DNA of 64,000 nucleotides from Petunia secreta (Eukaryota; Streptophyta; Magnoliopsida; Solanales; Solanaceae). Positions 10,657 through 22,819 of the stretch are shown here, one piece after another (position 1 is the first letter of the stretch; each line of letters opens with the position of its first letter). The DNA is taken from positions 1,116,001 to 1,180,000 of the forward strand of contig JARKIP010000003.1 of the NCBI GenBank assembly GCA_029990175.1, written 5' to 3'. The notes below the pieces were generated by a model. The model searched no databases and was not told the DNA's origin. It saw nothing but the letters and a program-made list of their open reading frames with translations. The position numbers and the translations under genes are program-made.

Positions 10657-13600
10657 TGTTGACACCCAATTTTGTCCCGAAAATTTTAAATAATACTAAT
10701 TATTTAAATAAAAATCAATTTCAAATTTTAAGGCGAATTAATGAAATTTGGAAAAAAGGGCTAAAATCAATGCAGCCCTAATTCTACCCACCCCATGCAA
10801 TCTCTCTATTTCCCTAACTTATTCTAAAAGAAAGGGGCTAAAATCGTTCTAAATCCTAAAATTTGGCCTAATCACGCAAAACACTTATACAATACACACA
10901 AGCTTATCAGTTTTCCCTTTCCCTTACCCTTTTCCTGACCCACAGAACTCCCTTCACCCCAAAACCCTCTAAGCCCGATCCCCCTTCGCAAGAACCCAAA
11001 AAACACGAAATTTGAAATCATATCAGTCCAAAAATGGTCCCCTCCAGCTCATCCTCAATCGTACAAACCCATATCCAATTAGAGCCGTTGGAGGGGGTTG
11101 TTTGGGTATTTTTCACAATCAAGAACCCTAAATTTTAGAGATATAAAAGAGCTGGGAATCTCATTATTGAAGGAGTGGCAGCCGTGGAGAGAGATGAGAA
11201 AATTCAGAAAAACAGCAGAACAAACTCAAAATTTGTACATAGAAGGTTGGTTTTTAGTCTGGGATTCCAAGAAAATATAGTGTAGCTGTTACTGTTCTCC
11301 TTGGTTTTTGTTTATCGCTTCTTCGTAAGTCGAGTCGTCGACCTCGCTCGAGTCGACGACCTCGTTCGAGTCGCTTAGTCGAGTCGCTTTACTTCGGATC
11401 CTCGCCCTGGATCGCTGCGTTAAAACAGGTAATAATCTTTAATCCCATTTCTGTTCTGCTCTTCACTTATGTATTGATTTTGTGAAACATTTTGCTATCT
11501 CGCAATGTTCTCATTTCCTTTTAATCTAAACCTGTTTATAGCAAATGTGTCTGAACTATTTGGTTTATGTTAGTTTAATGTCGACTTGAGCCTATTTAAC
11601 TGTCTGTGAGCATGTTGTATGAGTTCACTTTAAAGTTTTGATCTTTTGACTAATTGTGTATAGATAGTAGTTTGTTTAGTTAGTCTTGCTTATTTTGGAT
11701 CTCATTTTTACTTGATTAACTTAGGAGTTTAGCTCGTATAAATGTGTATAAAGATAAGGTTAGTGTAACTAATTTCTTGTCAGGTTTTCCTAGGACTTAG
11801 AAGCTGTTTAGTTAATTCTGCATAATGATATCATTGTAGTCCGGGAAATCAGTTGAGTATGGTCTAAAATTCTTCAGTGTTAGTCTAATTTCCTGGATTA
11901 TTTGTGAATGAAAAGAGAGAGGCAATTGCAGCATTCTCCTTGAAATTGGTTCAGGTTTTCTGTGAGCTCTGGGGTCTGGTCCTTGATTCTTGTGAGTTGT
12001 GTGAGGTCTGGTTCTTAGTTTATTAGATGTGAGAGGCTGTATTTCTATGTTCAGGTGTGTGTGTATTTGTTCAATTTGTGTCTAGTTGTGTTTTCAGCAG
12101 TGCCTCTGTCTGGTTGAAATGAGTGTGAGGGAGGTGAGTGTTTGTTCAGGTTTGTTGTTGCTGGAAGTTTAATGGGAATAGGAGTTGGTTTCTAGGGGTT
12201 GGAGTTAGTTGATTGGAGCTTGTCTAAGTTAGTTTGCAGGTGCCTGGGCAGTTCTTGGTGGTCTGTATTCAGGTGAGGATGTTCTGTTGGTTTCAAGGGA
12301 TGATCACAGGTTGCTTAAATTGTTTCTGGTCATTGCAGGTGCAGGTAGTTAGCTTTAGGCCTTAAGGGGGTCTGCTTGGTTATTAGTTGCAGGGTCTGCT
12401 AGATATAGGAGCTGGATTTGATTTCTGGTGTTGTTAGCAAAGGTTTGAGGGGCCTGATTTCTAGTGAATTAAGATGGCAGCAGATTGCAGGGGTTTCAGG
12501 AGAGGCATAATGGGTTTCCGTTGTTGTGTTAAGTATGCAGTTTAGCTAGTGTATGCAAGCAGGTATGTTGGTGAGAGAGTGATGAGGCTGTGCGTATGTG
12601 CCTGGGGTTTCCTGTTTGCTCAGATGTTGTCAGGTGTTTGTGGGTGAGATTAGGGAGTAGGGTGTGAAGCGATGCAAGTAGTATAGAGGGTGCAGGGTGT
12701 TCAAAAGGAATCGGAGGGTGGCTGAGCAATGAATAGAGGTTCTTTCTTGTTTCTGGGTCAGTCCTGGAGTAGTGTTGAGAATCTGTGAGTGTGAGAATGG
12801 CGCTGATAGTTCTTGGAGGATGTGTGAGAAGTTTGCTAGTGAATGGAGTTTATCGCTAGGTGCTAATTTCATAGTAACTTGTCCTTTGACATTGTTCCCT
12901 CTCTGTGTACTGTAAAGAGTTCATGTTGAGTAAGTTATTGCATGAAATCATGTTTTAGTGTTAAGTTGCTTCAGTTTCGTTTTAAAAAAGGAAGGTAGTT
13001 GATTCTTACTTAGGGAGTTTCAATTTTTAAAGTTATTTAAGTGAAGATCATGTTTCAAATTTTTAAAGTTCTTTTATTAATTCATCAGGTTCTTAAATCC
13101 TATTTTGGAGCAGCATATGGCTGCTACATGTTAACTAATGTGTTATGAGCGCTTACTTGATGATTGTGGTGCCTCGATGTTTTAGGAACCTTGTTTTAGT
13201 GGTAACTTGTAAAGCTATATGCTAGCAGAATGTTTGGCTTGAATTTGTCTCATGTGGAAATTTTTAATTACAAGGGATACTCATTATGTTGGTCTTGAAT
13301 AAGCAGTATAAGTTGCCTTTTAGATTAAGTATCTTGTGCTGTCAGTTTTGCAGTACTTTACTCAATTAGTTTGTTACATTTATTTAATTTAATACGAATT
13401 ACTCCTAATCCATTTCCTTTTCTCTGTTTTGTATGGCTCCATTGCGAGCTGAGTCTCGTTTGAGACTTACTTTGATAGGCCCAATGTCAAGCCCGTTTTG
13501 CATCAACCTCTATTTGGTTCAAGTTCAGACTTTGTTCGTTGGGATAGGATTAGAAAATTGGTCATCCAGCCCGCTTTTCTGCACATGTCTTCAGCTTTTA

Positions 13601-14516
13601 GCTGCTCTCGGGTTCTATCTTTTAACTCTTATCCTTCTTTTTTCCTTTAGAATATTTATGTAAACCTTGTAGAAACATTTTACTAATATATATATGTATA
13701 TAATTTGTTTGAGTTATTTGATTTACTTTTATGTTCATTTTCCTTTATTTTGAGCCGTTATTTAATTTGTTGCAAATCAGGCCATCTAAGCAAATGCGTG
13801 CAAAATTTCGTAAATTTTCAAAACCACGATTAATAAGTGACTGTAAGAAAAGACTTCTATCTTATTGATACGAAGTAGTTTCTTTTAAAAAGTCAAAATT
13901 TATAAAGAAGTTTTAAATAACTTCTAAATGTCCCGAAACAACTTTGCAAAAAGCGACTTGAAACCTAAAGTTCCATCTTATGGTGAGAAACTTGGGTTTT
14001 AAGGTTGAAATTGAGTAAGTGTCGTTTATGTGCTATCACACACGAGTTGGCAAAGAAATTAGGACGATCAAATCGTTCATTTTCAAAAGAAAATGCGCTT
14101 TATTTATTTAATTTATTTTGAAAATAATTAAAGCTTTTGAATAAATTGTAAAATCTTTTGAAAACTTACTAAATTTAATTAGTTGAATTAATTAATAGTT
14201 CAATTAATTATTTTTTAGAAAATGCGCATAAATAGCACTTGCAAATATTTTGGAAACCTGTCGGATTAATCGTTTTTAACGGAATTTCGAAAGTGCCTTA
14301 AAAACCTTCTTTCGAAATTAACAAAACCTCTTACCTTTAGAATCTCTGAAAGAAAGACCGTCTTTTATAAAAACGGAGTTTTGCACGCATTTATTTATCT
14401 GGTTCCCTGTTTTTCCTTAAATTGGGTGGCGACTCCAAAAACTCCAAAAGAGTTAGTCCATCCTGTCGATATTCCTAAATTTAGCCTTTCAGGGTTAATT
14501 TTTTGGGGGTTCAACA
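10657..14516 (+). repeat. 3' LTR of Ogre A
   Basis: 3860 bp from TGTTGACACCC to TTCAACA. It is almost identical to 1-3731, and a TATA box at 11143-11150 is kept. The right end cuts into a gypsy gag frame. A chance open frame crosses the junction from 14381 into that gag, so the first 45 codons there come from the LTR. Confidence 0.96.
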
Positions 14517-16173
14517 GAGGGAATGCTAGACGAGATTATGGAGGTTATGGAGATCACTTTGGAGGCCAACCGGAGCCTTACCAAGGGGGTCGTGAAAACA
14601 ACAATCTCAATAGTGTGAAGCTCACTATTCCTTCTTTCAAAGGAAGTAGTGACCCGGTGGAGTACCTTAAATGGAAGTTGTCCATCGAGCGGATATTCGA
14701 CACCAATGATATGCCCGAGGAGAAGAAGGCCAGGTATGCAATATCTTTCTTTGAGTCCTTTGCTTCTACTTGGAGGGAGTCGATCAAAAGAAATAGAAAG
14801 AGGACGGGGATGGCTATCAATCTTACTTGGGTTGAATTGATTCGTGTGATGGATGAGAAGTACTTGACTCACCAATACCGTGTGGAACAATACAAGCGTC
14901 TCTATGAGTTAAATCAAGGTTACAAGACGATTGGGGAGTACTTCAATGAATTTAAGCAAATCCGGATGTCCCTAGATTTGGATAGGGAAGATGATGAACA
15001 AGCCGTGATTAAATTTCTAAGTGGGTTGAATCGAGACATAGCCTCTCAAGTAAAGTTTCATAAGTACGAAAACCACTATGAACTCTTTGATGATGCGGTT
15101 GAAGCCGAGAAATGGCTCAAGGATGAGAAGTCCAAAAGCAACACTCCTATTACCACAAGTAAGCCAAAGGAGTGGAAGACTCCAAATGCAAACTTTCCAA
15201 GTGCAAGTGCTAGCAATGAAGTGAAGAAGCCATATGAGAAGACTACACCACACTTGGAAGGTAATTCTAAAACTCACTTGATCAATCATACTTCTACTTC
15301 TACTCAATGCTATAAGTGTAAAGGGTATGGACATATTGCTAAAGATTGTCCTACAAAAAGAACCATGGTTGTGGTTGCAATTTGGTGTATGAGCAAGATA
15401 GTGAGCCCGAAAATGAGGGAGTAGAGGGATATGAGGAAGTTGAATGTGAGGATTCCATAGAAGAAGATGATGGTCCTCATATTTTCTTGGTGGTTAGGAG
15501 GAGTTTGAGTACCATTTTCATGGAAGAGGAGGCGGAGAATGTTCAAAGAGAAAACCTCTTTCATGCTAGATGTCGAGTCATGGGTATAGTTTGTTCCATG
15601 ATTGTTGACTCGGGAAGTTGTGCCAACATAGTGAGCCAAACATTGATTTCCCAATTGAAGATACCCACCTTGAAACATCCCAACCCATATCGATTACAAT
15701 GGCTAAGTGAGTGTGGGGAATTGAAGGTGGTGAAGCAAGCATTGATTGAGCTTAGCATTGGGAACTATAAAGACAAAATCATGTTTGATGTTGTCCCGAT
15801 GCAAGCATGCCATGTATTATTTGGGAGACCATGGCAACTTGATAGATGTGTGGTACACGATGGCCGGACCAATTCATATACGGTCAAGCATGATGGGAGG
15901 AAGTATGTGCTTAGACCTTTGACTCCAAGGCAAGTAAGGGAATATTACAAACGAATGAGAGAGTTAAGGGAAGCGGCTAAAGCAAAGTCACCCATTGTAC
16001 TTGAACCCGAGGCAAACAATCTCATTTTCTTGCCAATGCATGGTGAAAATGAGAGTCACTCCACTTCAAATGAGAGAGAAAAGATAGAGAGAAGTGAGGG
16101 AGTGGCCGGTGACAATCCAAGAGAGGAAAAAGGAGAGGATTTGAGGAGTGATGTGAGTGGATTGTTACCATAA
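14517..16173 (+). pseudogene. gag-pro: gag-protease of element A (5' truncated, frameshifted)
   Basis: The gag core begins right at the Ogre A junction and runs in one frame to about 15372. It has the retrotransposon gag pattern, with WRES near 14770 and GYKTIGEYFNEFKQIR near 14921. The zinc knuckle CYKCKGYGHIAKDC is at about 15307-15350. A one-base deletion near 15372, seen against element B, then shifts the frame. The second frame carries retropepsin with DSGSCANIVS (active Asp near 15607) and a later LFGRPW (near 15818). The frame ends at a TAA at 16171 where element B has CAA. The protein would coat RNA and cleave itself. The start is lost with the 5' part of the element. Confidence 0.88.
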
Positions 16174-17165
16174 ACTACACTTGACCTTGAGGTAAAATTG
16201 AGAGAGAAAAAAGGTGAGGAAAGAAAAATTGAGAGTGAGAGCACCCATTGTTCTAAAAATTCTTCATCTTCTACTTTTTCTTGTGAAAGTTCATGTGTAG
16301 GTACAATTGAAGACAAGCCATTGGAGCCTCAACCATGTGCTTGGAAGGAAAGACAAGAGGGGAAAAGTTCTCAAAGTGAGCTTCATGACGGAGGATTTGC
16401 ATATGACACTTCAAGCCTTGTTAGTGATCAAGGAAGTACTACAAATGTAAGTGTTGCTTCACCTTTTCATGAGCCTACTAACTACTTGTCTTGTGATGAC
16501 TCAACACTAGTTGGTGTTTTTGATGCATCTACTGAGTATATCACTAGTGAAGAGTCTAGTTGTCAACTTGAGTGTGCTTGTGAAACACTAGTTGAGAGAA
16601 ATGCTAAGCCACATCATGATGTGAGCCCATAGTTTATTGAATCTCTCCCTAGTGTCGATTTGATAGTTGACAATGATTGTGACCTTTGCTATGATACACC
16701 ACCGATCTTTGACAAAGGGGAAGATGGGATAGTTGATCATTCCCTTATCGATATGCTTTTATTTGGTGGACCAATGTGTTGCGGTAAAGATGGAATTGAC
16801 TTTGAGGAGTCCAAGTTGCATGAATTGGACAAGGTTGTTTATGATGACTCCTCAAGTGAACCTAGTCTTTATAACTTGTCTATGCTTGATCATGATAGTG
16901 AGATGCATGTTTATACTAATCCTTTTTTGAAGGCATTCTCATTAGTGGTAATGACTTGTATCGGACTAGGGTGAATAGTAAAATGGAACCCCCATAGTGT
17001 GAAGGATTTGATTCCTTAGGCAACCCATTGTTTGAGAATTTGGGTGAGGTAGATGGTTCTTTGATGACCCTACTATTGCTTGTTGGGGTTATGATGAAGA
17101 AGAATCCATCATCAATGCCTTCCTTGAGAGCTTGTCTTTTGAGAAGGGTTGCTTAGGCGATGAAA
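16174..17165 (+). pseudogene. Acidic C-terminal extension of element A polyprotein
   Basis: The protease frame continues after the stop at 16171 through Ser/Glu/Asp-rich sequence with scattered Cys (SCQLECACETL near 16558, DLCYDTPP near 16681, LLFGGPMCCGKDGID near 16759). A second stop lies at 16630, and a small deletion near 16925 shifts the frame against element B. The region occupies the place where RT would lie in an autonomous gypsy element. I recognise no domain. It is conserved between A and B at protein level, so it was probably translated. Confidence 0.6.
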
Positions 17166-17299
17166 TGAGGGGGGAAAGGGAATCCCTTGGTGTGAGTAAG
17201 TATGATCTAAAGAAGGGGAGTGGAGTACTTGATACTACTTGTATGTTGAATTATTCGACTCACTCCACTCCACTTATTAAACACACCTTGAGGATTGAT

Positions 17300-17724
17300 T
17301 AGTGTGTTGATCTTGAGCTTAAGGTTCAGGGGGATTTTGATAGCTTGATCTTGCATTTTCCATGTCCCTGTGACCTATTTGCTCTTTATCGTGTTGAGTG
17401 CATGTTGTTAATTAACCAAGTACTTGTTGTTTTCCTTGGAGACTTGATCTTTGTGATTAGTATTGATGCTTGGTTATACCACAAGAGAGTGTTTTCCACA
17501 CTTCTTGCACTAACCTACTTTCAAAGTAGGAAATCTTGTGTTTGCTTGTCGTTACTTGTAGGTTCTAAGCTCCATGTTAAGGCAAGGGAGATCTTGGAAA
17601 AGACCTATGTCAAAGTGACGATCAGGGGTTTCAAGGGAGGAGAGCATTGGGCACCCCGAAGAGATGATGCCATGGATGTGAATGCATTGATTTCGAGGAC
17701 GAAATCTCGTCAAGAAGGGGAGGA
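17300..17724 (+). pseudogene. Hydrophobic segment and polyprotein tail of element A
   Basis: From about 17330 a frame encodes a strongly hydrophobic stretch with two possible membrane spans (VLVVFLGDLIFVISIDAWLY and VFSTLLALTYF), then KAREILEKTYVKVTI. Element B has the same segment at 55960-56200. In another frame GATTTCGAGGACGAAATC (17690) resembles the tail of gypsy pol genes, followed by the PPT-like AAGAAGGGGAGGA next to the LTR. Whether the hydrophobic part is an env-like product is open. Confidence 0.45.
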
Positions 17725-18499
17725 TGATGCGGGGCAAATTGAGCCAAGACACTTTCCAACACTTTCAAATGTGTGCCAAGCTTGGAAGATACAAAGGACT
17801 TGAAGTCAAGAGCTTTGGAAGTGTTTCGGATGGTTTCAGCATTAAGCCTCACGCCCAAGGAGGAGGAGGGAGGCCCAGCACATCCAGGCGCCCCGCCTGA
17901 AGACCTTACTGCATAAGAGTGCAAATGTGCACAGACGCCCCGCCTGCATAGGTGCCCCACCTGCCTAGGCGCCCCGCCTGACCCCAGGCGTCCCTCCCAG
18001 CTTCAAGCGCCCCTCCCGGCTTCAGCACACTCCAGGCGCCCCTCCCAGCTTCAGGCGCCCCTCCCAGCTGCTGAACTTATGTTTCTTTTACTGTTTTGCC
18101 CTACGTGGCTTATTTGATGAACCTTATTAGTAAGGGTATTTTGGTCATTGTGTAAGCTTGGGAAACACTATAAAAATCCAAGTATAGCTTATTTTACACT
18201 TAGATTGTTTAGACGAATGATTATTGAATATTGTAAAGAGTGGAACTCTTTGGGTTTATGAAAACCAACCTATGTTTGGGATTTGTGTGCTTCTAGTGGA
18301 TTCTAGTTGGACAAAGACCCCGCCCCGATCATTCTACTTGCGAGTTCCCGTTGACTCGAGGGTAGTTGCGTAGTGTAGGTGATCCTTTACATCCACCCGG
18401 GGTGTAACGAAACGAGTTCTCCATTGCTACTTGGGTCTTTGTTCGAGCCTCGTCTCGCTTTCTGTCTTATTTTATCGCTTCCGTGTTTTCCCTCCATCA
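17725..18499 (+). repeat. 3' LTR of element A
   Basis: Begins TGATGCGGGGCAA directly after a purine tract and ends CCTCCATCA (18499). It has a TATA box (TATAAAAA, 18169-18176), the text TTCTAGTTGGAC and a TCGAGGGTAGTTGCGTAGTG block shared with element B's LTR. It is about 775 bp against 726-735 bp in B, and the internal minisatellite differs in sequence. Confidence 0.8.
17886..18070 (+). repeat. GC-rich AGGCG..CGCCT minisatellite in element A LTR
   Basis: About eight irregular units, the best being AGGCGCCCCGCCT (17886 and 17968) and GGCGCCCCTCCCAGCTTC. Element B's LTR has AGGCGGACCGCCT and AGGCGGAGCGCCT in the same place. The five-base arms are kept while the middle three bases vary. Confidence 0.75.
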
Positions 18500-19300
18500 A
18501 GCAGTTTGGCCGAAGGATTGGATCGGTCTCTCTTATCGATCGATCAAGAAACGGAGTCGAGTTAAAGGATAAGCTCATATCAGCTCAATTCTCAACAACT
18601 TCCATTATTTCCGATAGCCGTTGGACGTGGATAACAACCTCATCTGATAGTGGAGAGACGTTTGTGGAATGAGCTTTTACTAGGGTTTGGACTCTTAGCT
18701 ATAAATACAACCTCATTTTCCCGTTGTAAGGTTACGTTCTTCTGAACATAACTCTCCCTTAAGCATTTATTATCATTGCAATTATTACTATTGCATCGCC
18801 ACCACTACTATGCCACCACAAATATTATTCTGTTCGCCACCACCTCATTGTTATAATTTGGCTTTGCTTTGGAGGAAGCATTCACCTTTCCAGTCGGAGC
18901 ACGAGCAATCAATCAATACAATAAGCTTATTTCTTTTCATTTACTGCTTTAAATATTGTTCTTTGGCTTATCTACATCTGATATCGTTATTATTATCTAC
19001 TGTTCAAGTCATTGTGCTATTCATCGTTATTCAAGTCGTTAACCCCTAAAATCAATAACCTGAAGTGTGTTAATACTAATCGATCTATTATTTATAACAA
19101 CTGTCTGTTTAGTCGTAATTGTCAACGTAATCAGTCAGTCTCATTATGTTGTCCGCTAAATTGATTTACCATCCGCTCGTTACCTGACATACCACTTTCT
19201 TATTTGCATACTGTCCGTTTAATTTGCTTCTGTTATCATTACTTGTTATTCTTATTCTTAATCAAAATATTAATCATCTGTGTGGTATTTCAAACGAACA
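18500..19300 (+). mobile_element. LTR-like remnant flanking element A
   Basis: This stretch has a TATA box (CTATAAATACAACC near 18699), a following GTTACGTTCTTCTGAACATAAC block and C/T-rich text, as in the U3-R-U5 part of a plant LTR. It has no partner copy in the window, and its left part would be beyond element A. I infer that element A inserted into an older LTR, but the boundaries are unknown and a promoter of another origin is possible. Confidence 0.35.
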
Positions 19301-20085
19301 AAGGCACTTTTTATGTTAAATGAAAGCTTAGCAATCCAACGGTTGAAATTTCGATTTAAAGCAGCCGCCTTTGGCTCAACTAAATATAAATATTAATTGT
19401 AATACCTGAAACTAATTTTTAGGATATACAAGTTGCACAGATAAAAATGAACTTTTAGTGATTGTTAGAAATAGTGTTTTGGGATTAAAGTTGATCGGTG
19501 GTAGTGTTACAACCGGAAAGGGAAAAAAACAAGATGAAAAAGAGAAGACTTAGAGGAAGAAAGAAGAGGAGCACCAATTAGTAATTGATGGGTTATTTAA
19601 TTTAGGATCAGGGTATACGAGGTAAAAATTTTGCGGGAAAGCCACTTTGGCACCCGCTTTGTGATGCATAGCCTCTGTTCACAAATTCGCTGAGAATTAG
19701 CCACTAGGCGCGTTTTTAAAAAATAATAATAATATAACGACGTCATTTTACACCTTTTGGAAATTCCGGTTTTACCCTTTCTTATTTTTAACTTATTCAT
19801 GGTTTTTGTTTCTCTCTTTGATACTGTGACTTTTGAATTCTATCAAAATATACGAACTCTCTTTCGAAATACACCAATTTCTTATTTATGAGATTTTGAA
19901 GCTCTGTGTTTGGGTAAAAACTTTGTTTTGTTGTTTCGTATATTAAGGTAACTGTGTTTACTTCGCATTGTTATTTTTTCATTTTTGTACGGGTATATGA
20001 GTTATTAGGTTATGATTTTGTTTCGAAAAATGTTTAGATTTTCCATTGGGGTACAGTATAAGCTTTTGATTCCCCTTTAAATGGT
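19301..20085. other. Non-coding stretch upstream of the DUF1985 gene
   Basis: AT-rich sequence with no supported gene. It contains purine-rich text near 19515-19575 and GCGCGTTTTTAAAAAATAATAATAATATAACGAC-like sequence near 19709. It may hold the promoter of the downstream gene, but no clear TATA box plus start is seen. Confidence 0.4.
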
Positions 20086-20765
20086 GGGATTTTTTTAAGG
20101 GTAACGATTTTTTCTGTGAAATCCCTTGCCCCAGAACTATATACTGTGACCTTTTGTAGGGGATAGACTGTTGCCCCATGATAAAAAACTGAGACTGTGT
20201 GTTTTTAACAGGTATTGTAAATGGTGGGTTATTTTAAAAAAGGGCAACGGTTTTTTGAGAAACCCTTTGCCCCAGAACTATATACCGTGACTTTGTAGGG
20301 GATAAACTGTTTTCCCATGATAAAATACTGGGACTCTTTGTTTAACAAGTAGTTGTGTCCCAGTTCTAAATTATGGGACTTTGTATAACAAAGCATTTAT
20401 AATCCTCCAGCACAAATACTGTGACTTTACACATGAAATACTTGTACCCCCAACACCAATGTCCTGGGGAAGTCAGTCTGTGGATGGGCCAACAAGCTTT
20501 TTGTGTGCCCCATAATAAATACTGGGACCCTTTGTTTAACAAGTGCTTGTGCCCCAGTTCTAAAATATGGGACTTTGTATAACAAAGCATCACAGGGCCC
20601 CAGCACAAAATACTGTGACTTTACTCACGAAGAACTCGAGCCCCCAGCACCAGTGGCTGGGAAGTCAGTCTGGGGAGGGGTGGGCCAACAAGCTGTCCCC
20701 TAGTACAAACATTGTGACTTTGCACATGAACTACTTGTGCTCCCATCACCTTTGTCTGTGGGTTT
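20086..20765 (+). repeat. Motif array AAATACTGKGACT upstream of DUF1985 gene
   Basis: About ten diverged repeats of a short motif, usually CCCCAG or CCCCAT, then 6-11 A/T-rich bases, then ATACTGKGACT. Examples lie near 20138, 20312, 20412, 20517 and 20605. A second form, ACTTGTGCCCCAG, alternates with it. A block of about 130 bp is duplicated (20085-20210 and 20225-20345). The same motif reappears at 22820-22966, 57094-57570, 60085-60965 and 62880-63130, always around the DUF1985-Ulp1 and B3-like genes and not in the retrotransposons. Confidence 0.75.
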
Positions 20766-20835
20766 TTTAGCTGCAAGCATATAGGTGTTAATTTTTCTTT
20801 GTTTTATTTTAATACATGTGCTAATGTTACAGCTA

Positions 20836-22771
20836 TGGAGATTATACCAAATGATGAGGGTATGGATAATCTGCCAAACGACGATGGTATATTGGTTCCA
20901 TTCGCGCAGTGAAAAAATCGTGATTGCCAGTGGAAAGGTGACACATAGTATCGTGGATTACTTGAAGGGTTATTGTCTGCCGATTACCTGGAGATTCTGA
21001 AGCAAGGGCCATTCGGCGAGTTTATGCTTTTGGAAGATGCTAAATATTCTGGGAGGCTTATAAATTGTTTTCTGCAGTCTCAAATAGTTCTTCAGACAAC
21101 ACTAAGCTTAGCTTCAAAGTTTTCGGTTATATAGTAGATTTTATAGCTGATGATTTTCATGTAGTTAGTGGTCTTAATATTTCTAGTGTTGTAGATATAA
21201 GTATTTTTAAGCTTTCAAAGAGTAGATTAAAGGAGAATTATTTCAGGAATCCTGAAGAGGATGTTAATAAAAAGGACAGCAAGTGGACTTTAAAATTATA
21301 TGACTTGCTTGATTTGATTGAACAGCATTCAGTTATGTGAGAGTGACTCCAAAGAACAAGGGTAAAGTGAATAGAGTGTCAGCTACACGATTGAATGTTC
21401 CATTAGAGCAAGATGATGCTGTTAAACTAGCTGAGGTATATTTGCTTAATTCTGTTTTATTGGGCCGGCCATTACCTAGAGTAGTGGATGATCAACATAT
21501 GATTATTATTGATGATGAAGAGGTGCATAGATGTTATCAGTAGGGTACTGAGATATATCGTCAAATGGTACACCATTTGCAGTCAATGATAAAGCCAAAT
21601 TCTTCTACTTATTTTGTTTTCTGGTATGCCCTTTCTATTCTGTTGCTGGGTGGCAGAGGTGTTCCCTGTGTTCAGGCAGTATTTTACTGTTCGTCCAAGG
21701 ATCAAACCTCTGATGCTTCGTTACACATGTACTGTTACCCCTCATTACAATGTCTTGTGTGATGATTACTTTCATAATGAACATGTGAGTTTTACGAGTA
21801 CTTGCTTTTGTTTGTTATTTCTTTTTTTTACTTTTTGTTGGTTTTGAAATGTACTTTTTAACAGTTTTGGGAGGATGCCTCAGTGAGACCAATAAGGCAT
21901 AAATCTAAACGTGCTTCAACTTCAAAGTCACCCTCAAAGTCATCTTCAAAGACTAGTTCAACAGTAGAATCTATTGACATGAATGAAGTTGTAAAGGTGA
22001 AATTCTTTGTGGGTTTTGTCTTTTGATTTTTTTTCTTATGTGGTTTTAATGTTTTTTCTTTTATCAGAGGTTGACAGCTAATCTCAAAGTAAACTTACCT
22101 ACTGAGACCAAGATTCAACATATGATCAATTCCTCAGAAAATAGTATGAAGAAAGATCTTGCTGACATGGAGAAGAGGATTACAGATCAGTTGAATGCAA
22201 AGTTTGATTCATTACTGCTTCTTGTTGCAAAATCAAAGACAAGTGATCTTGGAGAAAACTGTAGTGTTTCTGTAAGTAAATCAGACACCAGAAGTAGAAA
22301 TGAGAAGAGCCATTTTGTTGATGATTTGAATTATTCAGATGGTCGGGATAGTTTTTTCAAAGAACCATATAATCGGTCCGAGCTTGTTGGTAGGGTACAA
22401 AGTGATCACGGTATTTCAGCTGCTTTAATAGAGAAAAGCGATCAAATAATAGTGGATGTTTTAGAGGAATACAAAGCTGATACCTGTGACCCCATTGATG
22501 AAGCAAAAGGTACAGATGGTTTAGAAAAGACGCCATCAAATTCAGACCATCATCAAAAAAGTCATGGTAATCAAATAGAGTATTCTATATAGCCGTAATC
22601 TAAGTAAAAGGGAATTTGTTGTTTAATGTAATGATTTTTTTATTGTATATGCAGATAAACAGAATCCTTCATCTGATTTATTGCACAAATGTCCATCTAA
22701 AGATGATGATGTATCTTTGAATCCAACAGATGTTCAGCTTTGTGATGAAAAAATTTATTCCACACTTAATG
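20836..22771 (+). pseudogene. DUF1985 half of a DUF1985-Ulp1 gene (VANC/Kaonashi-like), broken
   Basis: The first ATG I can support is at 20836. The DUF1985 signature is spread over frames: LKQGPFGEFMLLEDAKYSG (20997-21053), then KVFGYIVDFIADDFHVVSG (21116-21172), then DDEEVHRCY followed by a TAG at 21541 where the family has Tyr-Pro-Trp-Gly, then a Trp-x2-Glu-Val-Phe-Pro region (21640-21700). Frameshifts occur near 20965 and 21075. Further exons have consensus splice sites: about 21865-21996 (Ser/Lys-rich), 22068-22566 (coiled coil then acidic) and 22655-22771. DUF1985 proteins with a C-terminal Ulp1 domain occur in plant Mutator-like elements, where related VANC proteins act in the nucleus on element chromatin. 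Identity is by motif recognition only. Confidence 0.65.
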
Positions 22772-22819
22772 GTAAGAAGAAGAAAACTTGTTGGTAGATT
22801 CAACCAACATATTATGTAC

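Larger units (their letters stand above)
1..14516 (+). mobile_element. Ogre A: gag-only Tat-type LTR retrotransposon, left end outside window
   Basis: Two direct copies of a long repeat (1-3731 and 10657-14516) flank an internal region with a PBS, one gag ORF and a PPT. The right copy begins TGTTGACACCC and ends TTCAACA, so the element has TG..CA termini with a TGTTGA/TCAACA inverted end. Window base 1 matches 10786, so about 128 bp of the 5' LTR lie outside. No protease, RT, RNase H or integrase frame exists between the gag stop (7287) and the PPT, so the element is non-autonomous by sequence. By eye I count about eight substitutions between the LTRs over 3.7 kb, which means very recent insertion. 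It lies within the gag region of element A. The presumed TSD on the right is GAGGG (14517-14521); the left copy is not visible. Confidence 0.93.
14517..18499 (+). mobile_element. Element A: gag-protease Ty3/gypsy-like element, 3' part
   Basis: It has the same family organisation as element B (22972-57093): gag, CCHC zinc knuckle, retropepsin, a long acidic region, a hydrophobic segment, a purine-rich tract, then an LTR beginning TGATGCGGGG. The 5' part lies beyond Ogre A, outside the window. No RT, RNase H or integrase lies between the protease and the 3' LTR in either copy, so the family is pol-less rather than this copy being deleted. A and B differ most in the LTR. Confidence 0.85.

Noticed and set aside
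14381..14516. Start of the gag frame of element A inside the Ogre A LTR
   Set aside because: The first codons come from the LTR by chance after the insertion. The real gag start is outside the window.
18379..18672. 97-codon frame spanning the end of element A's LTR
   Set aside because: It crosses an LTR boundary into unrelated DNA and has no recognisable protein features.
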